5,139 nt of DNA, taken from the NCBI GenBank assembly GCA_938008925.1, contig CALLIQ010000149.1, positions 1-5,139 on the forward strand, written 5' to 3'. The stretch is from an uncultured Acidimicrobiales bacterium (GTDB taxonomy: Bacteria > Actinomycetota > Acidimicrobiia > Acidimicrobiales > SZUA-35). The notes beneath the pieces are model-generated. The model was not told the DNA's origin. It searched no databases and saw only the letters and a program-made list of their open reading frames with translations. A program made the translations under genes and the position numbers. Of this stretch, positions 1 through 5,030 are shown piece by piece (position 1 is the first letter of the stretch; the number at the start of each line of letters is the position of its first letter).

Positions 1-90
1 GCCGATGTCGACGTCCGCCCCGAAACGGTCACCACCGGCGGCCCGGGCGACGACATGGTCGACCTGAGCCACGCCATCCACCTGCGGTGA
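1..90 (+). CDS. C-terminal end of an unrecognised protein (5' truncated)
   Basis: Frame 1 is open from the first base and ends at TGA (88-90), giving 29 residues that finish ...DLSHAIHLR. The stretch is hydrophilic and acidic, with a Gly/Pro turn (TTGGPGDD), no membrane segment and no motif I can assign to a family. It is supported as a real gene end by the high-GC codon pattern of its third positions and by the 4-base GTGA overlap with the next gene's start, a common arrangement for translationally coupled genes. Its function cannot be told from this fragment. It is probably in one operon with pcnA. Confidence 0.6.
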   Translation, partial: ADVDVRPETVTTGGPGDDMVDLSHAIHLR

Positions 91-1403
91 GCGACTGGCG
101 ATCGTCGCCGACCGCCGAAGCGACTCTTGCATCGGTCGAGTCCGTCGCTCGTGCGTTCGCCGACGCCGGACACGAGCTGTACCTGGTCGGTGGCGTGGTC
201 CGGGACCTCCTCCTGGGCTCCGCGATCAACGATCTGGATTTCACGACCAGCGCTCGACCCGAACAGACCCGTGCACTCGTCAGCCCACTCGCCACCGCGC
301 TGTGGACCCAGGGCGAGCGATTCGGGACCATCGGCGCAACGGTCGATGGACGACCGCTCGAGATCACGACGTTTCGGGCCGAGTCCTACGACGAGGACTC
401 GCGCAAACCGATCGTCTCATTCGGCGACGATCTCGTCACGGACCTGTCCCGTCGCGACTTCACGATCAACGCCATGGCCATCGACGCAACGTCTCGCGAG
501 CTCGCCGATCCCTACGGCGGCGCCGCCGACCTCGACGCTCGATTGCTCCGCACACCGCTCGATCCGGAGATCTCGTTCACCGACGATCCGCTCCGCATGA
601 TGCGAGCCGCACGGTTCATCCCGCGCTTCGGTCTCGAAGCCGACGACGCGCTCTCGGGCGCGGTCGTCGAGTTGGGCCATCGACTCGAGATCGTCTCGGC
701 CGAGCGGGTGCACGATGAGTTCGAACGCCTGCTGGCCGTCGACGCGCCCCGCCTCGGCTTCGAGTTCCTCGAGTCGACGACGCTGCTCGGCGAGGTCATG
801 CCGGAACTCGATCGGATGCGGTGGCCCGAGGCGGTGCGGCGGGGGAGTGCGCTCGATCCGGCGTCCGACCCGAGCCCCGACGCGAGCTCCCACGCCGCCG
901 CCGAGGCCGTCTCTGATGAGTTGCCGGTCAGCCGGCGCGCACTGGTACGCCGTGCCGCGCTGGTTGCGGCCATGGGCGATCAAGGCGAAGCCTGGTTGCG
1001 ACGGCTCCGCTACTCGACAGCGAACCGCACGACCACGGCGAAGGTGGCGGCCGCAGCGGTCGACATCTCCGGTGGCGGCGCGGCCGACGCTCGTGCGTTG
1101 CGGCGCCTCGCCCATTCGGTCGGCGCCGAGACGATCGTCGACGTGCTCGACACCGCTGCGGTGATCGGCGCGCCGGACGACCTCGTCGCGGCGGCGAGGG
1201 CCACGCTCGACGAGTTGCGGGCGGTGGAAGACCTCTCGGACTTCGCGCCGCCACTCGACGGCGCCGAAGTGATCGAGTTGCTGAGCCTCGACCCAGGGCC
1301 AGCGGTCGGCGATGCGATGCGTCGCTTGCTCGAACATCGCATCGAGAATGGCCCGTTCGACGCCGAGGAAGCACGTCGGTTCCTGACCGCTGATCAGGAC
1401 TGA
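87..1403 (+). CDS. pcnA: CCA tRNA nucleotidyltransferase / poly(A) polymerase family protein (class II), HD motifs lost
   Basis: This is a class II nucleotidyltransferase, which adds CCA (or A residues) to tRNA 3' ends using CTP/ATP in the cytoplasm. Head-domain motifs are all visible in the 438 residues: LVGGVVRD at 33-40, the metal-binding DLD at 49-51, the RRDFTINAM motif at 122-130, DPYGG at 141-145, the base-template motif DDPLR at 166-170 within DDPLRMMRAARF, and the ERVHDEFERLL helix at 206-216. The C-terminal helical body ends with the family's usual LDGAEVIELLSLDPGPAVG at 390-408. Actinobacterial PcnA proteins normally carry an HD domain after the neck (about 480 residues in M. tuberculosis). 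Here no H...HD...D pattern follows residue 246. A low-complexity Ala/Ser/Asp/Pro linker (256-280) and a helix with AAMGDQG at 294-300 stand where the HD residues would be. The GTG start at 87 overlaps the preceding TGA and has no strong Shine-Dalgarno, so coupling is likely. Whether it adds CCA, CC or A alone cannot be read from sequence. Confidence 0.93.
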   Translation: MSDWRSSPTAEATLASVESVARAFADAGHELYLVGGVVRDLLLGSAINDLDFTTSARPEQTRALVSPLATALWTQGERFGTIGATVDGRPLEITTFRAESYDEDSRKPIVSFGDDLVTDLSRRDFTINAMAIDATSRELADPYGGAADLDARLLRTPLDPEISFTDDPLRMMRAARFIPRFGLEADDALSGAVVELGHRLEIVSAERVHDEFERLLAVDAPRLGFEFLESTTLLGEVMPELDRMRWPEAVRRGSALDPASDPSPDASSHAAAEAVSDELPVSRRALVRRAALVAAMGDQGEAWLRRLRYSTANRTTTAKVAAAAVDISGGGAADARALRRLAHSVGAETIVDVLDTAAVIGAPDDLVAAARATLDELRAVEDLSDFAPPLDGAEVIELLSLDPGPAVGDAMRRLLEHRIENGPFDAEEARRFLTADQD

Positions 1404-1463
1404 CCCCGTCGAGCCTGGCTGGTCGGTTCAGACCTGTTCGCGCCGCGGGCGGGTGTGCCCGTG

Positions 1464-1469
1464 AGAGGA
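1464..1469 (+). promoter_or_regulatory. Shine-Dalgarno site (AGAGGA) for the ACT-domain gene
   Basis: AGAGGA lies 6 bases before ATG 1476 and is the clearest ribosome binding site in the window. It decides the start: an in-frame GTG at 1455 would add seven residues (MPVRGCG), but it has no comparable site and would put the Shine-Dalgarno inside the coding region. A small GC hairpin (CGGGC 1446-1450 with GCCCG 1457-1461) sits just upstream. Confidence 0.7.
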
Positions 1470-1475
1470 TGCGGG

Positions 1476-2024
1476 ATGGCTCGCTTGGTGCTCACGGTCG
1501 TCGGTGATGATCAGTCCGGTTTGGTTCGTGCCCTGGCCTCGGTCGTCGCCGACCGCGGCGGCAACTGGGAGGAGAGTCAGATGAGCCACCTCGCTGGCAA
1601 GTTCGCCGGCATCGTGCTCGTCACCGTGGCCGACACCCAGGTCGGGGCGCTCATGGCCGACCTCGAACCGCTGGAGGCCGACGGTCTGCTCGACATCACG
1701 GCTGTGGTCGCGACCGACGAGGCGGCCACCCCCGAGAAGGTTCGCTATCGAGTCGAACTCGTCGGTTCGGATCGACCGGGCATCGTCCACGACATCTCCG
1801 CCGCTCTGGCGTCGCGCAACGTGAGCATCGAAGAGCTCCGCACCGCGACGCGTGACGCACCGATGGCGGGTGGCACGTTGTTCGAGGCAGACGCGACCGT
1901 CGTCGCCCCTGCTGGGGTGTCGTCTGACGACCTACGGGAAGCGCTCGAGACCGTTGCGAACGAGCTCATGGTCGATCTCGACTTCGGCGCGGCCGACGAT
2001 GACGTTCCCGGTCATCACGCCTAG
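1476..2024 (+). CDS. Tandem ACT-domain protein, GcvR-like
   Basis: The 182-residue protein consists of two ACT domains, small ligand-binding folds that usually sense amino acids. ACT1 spans about residues 3-80 (LVLTVVGDDQSGLV, then ANRGGN-like ADRGGNWEESQMSHLAG, then a FAGIVLVTV strand). ACT2 spans about 91-168 (YRVELVGSDRPGIV, ASRNVSIEELRT, GTLFEADATVVAP). The G-D-x-x-G-L/I-V loops at 10-17 and 97-104 are the usual ligand sites. This layout and length match the GcvR family, whose E. coli member represses the glycine cleavage operon by acting on GcvA. No GcvA-type regulator or gcv gene is in this window, so the family is visible but the target is not. There is no DNA-binding domain, signal peptide or membrane segment; it should be cytoplasmic. 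The 72-base gap after pcnA shows no TAnnnT-type -10, so it may be transcribed from upstream. It ends in a short acidic/His tail. Confidence 0.88.
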   Translation: MARLVLTVVGDDQSGLVRALASVVADRGGNWEESQMSHLAGKFAGIVLVTVADTQVGALMADLEPLEADGLLDITAVVATDEAATPEKVRYRVELVGSDRPGIVHDISAALASRNVSIEELRTATRDAPMAGGTLFEADATVVAPAGVSSDDLREALETVANELMVDLDFGAADDDVPGHHA

Positions 2025-2084
2025 TCAGCGCCTTTGCGTCGGGCGTGCGATCGGCGCGCCTTCCCCTGAGGGTGATCGGCCCGG

Positions 2085-2090
2085 TACGCT
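2085..2090 (+). promoter_or_regulatory. Putative -10 element (TACGCT) for a leaderless DUF5318-ponA transcript
   Basis: TACGCT fits the actinobacterial TAnnnT -10 pattern and ends 8 bases before ATG 2099, which would put the transcription start at or within a base or two of the start codon. No Shine-Dalgarno precedes that ATG, which fits a leaderless mRNA. A -35 is not convincing (TTCCCC at 2061-2066 is a poor match). This is inferred from sequence pattern only. Confidence 0.5.
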
Positions 2091-2098
2091 CAGCGGTC

Positions 2099-2497
2099 AT
2101 GCCGAGATGGCGCGCATCGGAGAACGACGGAGTCGTGAGCTATCGACTCGCTCGTCAGCGCGTGATCACGGCTGTCGAGGCGGGGCACCGCCAACAGCAC
2201 GAGGTCTGCGATGCGCAGCCCGAGCTGCGACGGGTGGCGCACAACCACGCGACTCCGCTCGATGAAGACTGCCCGATCTGTGAATCCGACGATCTCGTGC
2301 TCGTCACCTTTGCGTTCGGGCCTGGGCTTCCGAAGGCGGGTCGATGCGTGGCTGATCGGCGTGAGTTGATGTCCCTGCGACGTCGCGGGAAGCCGACGAC
2401 GTGCTATCGAGTCGAGGTCTGCCGGCAGTGCTGGTGGAACCATCTACGCGAATCGTTCCAACTCCGGAGCGAGCGCGTGGCGAAGACCGCTCCCTGA
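2099..2497 (+). CDS. DUF5318 family zinc-ribbon protein, upstream partner of ponA
   Basis: This is a small protein (132 residues) of the actinobacterial DUF5318 family, of unknown function. It resembles Rv0049 of M. tuberculosis, which also sits directly before ponA1. An N-terminal helix (VVSYRLARQRVITAVEAG, 12-29) corresponds to the family's VDYALxRRA opening. It is followed by the EVCDAQPELRRVAHNH segment (35-50). Two CxxC pairs, C58-C61 (CPIC) and C108-C111 (CRQC, followed by WWNHL), should form a four-Cys zinc ribbon around the central LVLVTFAFGPGL strand. ATG 2099 is chosen because it sits at the expected distance from the TACGCT -10 and starts just before the conserved helix. An upstream GTG at 2045 would add 18 residues across the promoter with no family support. 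There is no signal peptide or membrane segment, so it is likely cytoplasmic. The 46-base gap to ponA suggests one operon and a role linked to cell wall growth, which is inference. Confidence 0.87.
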   Translation: MPRWRASENDGVVSYRLARQRVITAVEAGHRQQHEVCDAQPELRRVAHNHATPLDEDCPICESDDLVLVTFAFGPGLPKAGRCVADRRELMSLRRRGKPTTCYRVEVCRQCWWNHLRESFQLRSERVAKTAP

Positions 2498-2543
2498 GCG
2501 ACCACCGCTCTCAACACCCCTCCAGCAACAACTCTCCCGCCTC
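2498..2543 (+). other. G-poor, C-rich gap before ponA lacking a Shine-Dalgarno
   Basis: From 2501 to 2543 the + strand has 24 C and only 3 G in 43 bases, in otherwise G- and C-rich DNA. There is no purine-rich Shine-Dalgarno and no TAnnnT -10 element, so ponA is probably reached by read-through from the DUF5318 promoter and initiated without a Shine-Dalgarno on unstructured mRNA. C-over-G bias is also the hallmark of Rho-loading RNA, but the segment is short for that. Function is not established. Confidence 0.4.
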
Positions 2544-4964
2544 ATGTCCGCACGCTCCTCCTCGTCTCGATCGGGCTCGTCTCGTTCCGGTACCTCGGCC
2601 GCTTCGTCGCGCCCGGGTCTGCTGAGCGGACCCCGCAAGGCGAAGAATCGGCGTCGCAACCCGCTGTGGCGGTTCCGTCGCATGCTGTTGTTGCTCACGC
2701 TGTTCGGCTTCGGCGCGATCCTCGGCGGTATCGCGCTCCTGGCCCAGAAAGAGCTTCCCGAAGACGACTTCGCGAACCTCGCGCAGACCAGCTACATCTG
2801 CGCTGCCGACGTCGTGGTCACCTGCGACGCCGAGAACGCTGCCGTCGCCCTGTCGGCCGGCGAAGACCGTGAGATCGTCCCGTACTCGTCGATCCCTCAG
2901 GTCATGATCAACGCCGTCGTCGCGGCGGAGGACAAGAACTTCTTCAACGACCGCATTGGCATCGACCCCGTCGGTATCGCTCGAGCGCTCTACCAGAACA
3001 CCCGTGAGGGCCGCGCCGCCCAGGGTGGCTCGACCATCACCCAGCAGTACGTCAAGAATGCGTTCGCCATCGATGCCGATCGCAACATCGTCACCAAGCT
3101 CGAAGAGGCCGCGCTGGCCGTCCGCCTCACCCGCAAGTTCTCTCGTGAGGAGATCCTCGGCCGCTATCTCAACCGCATCTACTTCGGGCGGGGTGCCTAC
3201 GGCGTTCAGGCCGCCGCGCAGGCCTACTTCGACAAAGACGTCGAGGAGCTGAATCTGACCGAGTCGGCCTTCCTCGCCGGCCTCATCCGCGCCCCCTCGA
3301 GCGGCGAACCGTTCCGCGATCCCGCCGAGGCCGACCGCCGTCGAGCCACCGTCCTCGTCCGGATGGTCACCGACGGCTACATCTCCCAGAACGAGGCCGA
3401 CGCGGCGATGGAGACGTCGGTGATCGAGCTCGTGATCCCGCCCGGCGATCGCCAGAGTTCGACGAACGTGCTCGGCGGCAACATCGGTGCCGAGTACTTC
3501 ATGGAGGCCGTTCGCCAGCAGCTCGTGTCGCTCGAACCCGTGCTGGGCGGTGAGGTCTTCACCAGCGGCTTCCGGATTTACACCACGCTCGACCCGGAGA
3601 TGCAGGAGGCTGCGTTCGTGTCGGTCACCGAGGTGGTCGATCCGCGCTTCGACGGGGACGATCCGCCGTCCGGGTCACTCGTCGCGGTCGATGACCGGGG
3701 CCGGGTGATCGCCATGATGGGCGGCTACGACTTCGAGACGTCGCAGGTCAATCTGGCGACGGGTCGAGACGGTGGCGGTTCCGGCCGACAGCCGGGCTCG
3801 TCCTTCAAGACGTTTGCGCTGGCCGAGGCCCTCGAGCAGGGCTTCTCTGCCGGGTCGTTCTATTCGGCGCCGTCGGTCATCGAGATCGAGGGGGCGAACG
3901 ACGGCGGCACGTGGACCGTCGGCGGCGGAGGCAGCTCGGAGGGCTATCGCGACCTCGTCGACGCGCTGCGCATCTCGTCGAACGTGGTCTACGCCCAGTT
4001 GATGGTCGACCTCAGCCCGCAGACCGTCGTGCAGATGGCGAACGATCTCGGTGTGAGCGCCGAGCTGCCCGAGGTGAACGCTCTGGTCCTCGGCTCGGGC
4101 GAGGTGTCGGTGCTCGACATGGCCGCGTCGTACTCGACCATCGCCAACCAAGGCGTGCGCTTCTCACCGGTGCTGATCGAGCGCATCGAAGATGCCGACG
4201 GCAATGTCGTGTGCTGGTACCCGGTCGGCAACCAGTGCTCGAACGAGGAGGTTCGCTCGGGCGAAACCGTGCTCGACCCCTCGATCGCTCGCCAGGTCAC
4301 CTTCGCCCTCGAGCAGGTGGTCACCGCCGGTACCGGCACGGGCGCCCAGTTCGGCGAGGCGGCTGCCGGCAAGACGGGAACGACTCAGGACGCCCGCGAC
4401 GCCTGGTTCGTCGGTTTCACCTGCGACGTCACCGCCGCGGTGTGGATGGGTTACCCCGACGCCGGAGAGGACGGACTGCCGCGCAACATGGGCAACTTCC
4501 GTGGCATCGAAGTGCATGGCGGCGACTTCCCGGCCGACATCTGGAGTTCGTTCATGACACGAGCCGCAGCGATCGATGCGGCCAGGGGCGGGTCGCCGTG
4601 TCTCGCGCTCGCGTCCGAGGCGGACTTCCCCGGCCTCGTGCTGAACCCCGAGCTCTCGACCACCACACTCCCGCTGTGTGTCCCGCTGCCGGCTCCCGTG
4701 CCGACATCGGAGGGCCAGGAAGCGGCCGAGACGTCGGTGACGGCGCCACCATCGACCGAGCCGTGCATGTTCCCCGAACCCGAGCCGGTCGATCTCGACG
4801 GCGACGGCGTGCCCGATCCGCCGGCGACCACGGTGCCAGGCGAGCAACCGCCAGCCAGCGACGGGGCGGGCTCGACGCAGAGCACGACGGAAACGACCGT
4901 CTCGGGCGAAACGACGACCGTTCCCGCCGAGTCGACCACCACCGCTGCTCCCGACGACGGCTGA
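2544..4964 (+). CDS. ponA: Class A penicillin-binding protein (bifunctional transglycosylase/transpeptidase)
   Basis: This 806-residue protein polymerises lipid II into glycan strands and cross-links the stem peptides at the outer face of the membrane. In order it has a Ser/Arg-rich basic cytoplasmic tail (1-46), one membrane anchor (about 47-67), and a GT51 domain (about 110-290). GT51 motifs are catalytic E129 in AAEDKNFF, GGSTITQQ at 161-168, TKLEE with E188 as the second glutamate, and REEILGRYLNRIYFG at 201-215. A linker leads to the transpeptidase domain (about 375-680) with nucleophile S419 in the SSFK tetrad, SSN at 478-480 and KTGT at 610-613. All catalytic residues are present. Eight cysteines (86, 94, 557, 565, 627, 686, 712, 741) are all extracytoplasmic, so disulfides are likely. 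The tail after about 700 is Pro/Thr/acidic and has a DxDxDGxxD loop (750-758). There is no PASTA domain. ATG 2544 has no Shine-Dalgarno, but no in-frame start lies upstream. It probably shares an operon with the DUF5318 gene, as in mycobacterial Rv0049-ponA1. Confidence 0.96.
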   Translation: MSARSSSSRSGSSRSGTSAASSRPGLLSGPRKAKNRRRNPLWRFRRMLLLLTLFGFGAILGGIALLAQKELPEDDFANLAQTSYICAADVVVTCDAENAAVALSAGEDREIVPYSSIPQVMINAVVAAEDKNFFNDRIGIDPVGIARALYQNTREGRAAQGGSTITQQYVKNAFAIDADRNIVTKLEEAALAVRLTRKFSREEILGRYLNRIYFGRGAYGVQAAAQAYFDKDVEELNLTESAFLAGLIRAPSSGEPFRDPAEADRRRATVLVRMVTDGYISQNEADAAMETSVIELVIPPGDRQSSTNVLGGNIGAEYFMEAVRQQLVSLEPVLGGEVFTSGFRIYTTLDPEMQEAAFVSVTEVVDPRFDGDDPPSGSLVAVDDRGRVIAMMGGYDFETSQVNLATGRDGGGSGRQPGSSFKTFALAEALEQGFSAGSFYSAPSVIEIEGANDGGTWTVGGGGSSEGYRDLVDALRISSNVVYAQLMVDLSPQTVVQMANDLGVSAELPEVNALVLGSGEVSVLDMAASYSTIANQGVRFSPVLIERIEDADGNVVCWYPVGNQCSNEEVRSGETVLDPSIARQVTFALEQVVTAGTGTGAQFGEAAAGKTGTTQDARDAWFVGFTCDVTAAVWMGYPDAGEDGLPRNMGNFRGIEVHGGDFPADIWSSFMTRAAAIDAARGGSPCLALASEADFPGLVLNPELSTTTLPLCVPLPAPVPTSEGQEAAETSVTAPPSTEPCMFPEPEPVDLDGDGVPDPPATTVPGEQPPASDGAGSTQSTTETTVSGETTTVPAESTTTAAPDDG
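4644..4961 (+). other. Low-complexity C-terminal tail of the PBP with calcium-loop motif and Thr-rich end
   Basis: This segment encodes about residues 701-806, beyond the transpeptidase fold. It is rich in Pro, Thr, Ser, Asp and Glu, with C712 and C741. DLDGDGVPD at residues 750-758 (bases 4791-4817) matches the DxDxDGxxD calcium-binding loop of thrombospondin type 3 or EF-hand-like repeats, present here as one copy. The final stretch, residues 777-800 (bases 4872-4943), has 11 Thr and 4 Ser in 24 residues, encoded by near-repeated ACGAC/ACCAC codons. It looks like an unstructured extracytoplasmic spacer that may reach into or contact the wall. That role is inference. Confidence 0.65.
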
Positions 4965-5017
4965 CCGGCGAACTGGGACACGGCCGCCCAGATGCCAGAC
5001 GGTTGGGCGCGAGGCGG

Positions 5018-5023
5018 TACCGT
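5018..5023 (+). promoter_or_regulatory. Putative -10 element (TACCGT) for the downstream zinc-ribbon gene
   Basis: TACCGT matches TAnnnT and ends 7 bases before GTG 5031, almost the same geometry as TACGCT before ATG 2099. Both are preceded by GG. There is no Shine-Dalgarno at a usable distance (GAGG at 5011-5014 is too far), which fits a leaderless start. No convincing -35 is visible. Confidence 0.42.
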
Positions 5024-5030
5024 CGCGCTC

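Noticed and set aside
417..1337. Long minus-strand open frame (306 codons) opposite pcnA
   Set aside because: It is an antisense shadow of a confidently identified gene in high-GC DNA. Its translation is rich in Arg/His/Gly with no recognisable domain.
2053..2060. GGCGCGCC palindrome between the ACT and DUF5318 genes
   Set aside because: It is a single 8-base GC palindrome with no second copy or flanking symmetry. It is expected by chance in this composition.
4326..4337. 12-base perfect palindrome GCCGGTACCGGC
   Set aside because: It encodes the conserved AGTG part of the transpeptidase domain (AGTGTGAQ). Gly/Thr codons in GC-rich DNA explain it without an operator.
4164..4981. Minus-strand open frames over the 3' half of ponA
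   Set aside because: They are shadows of the PBP coding frame, including its Thr/Pro tail. They have no promoter, ribosome binding site or family features.
4973..4991. Possible terminator hairpin after ponA (CTGGG / CCCAG, 9-base loop)
   Set aside because: It has only 5 base pairs, a large loop and no following T run. It is too weak to call a terminator.
4965..5030. ponA and the next gene are in the same frame with no stop between, suggesting read-through or a fusion
   Set aside because: The TGA at 4962-4964 is a normal stop after a complete tail. A 22-codon gap free of stops is expected by chance at this GC content, and the next gene has its own start signals.
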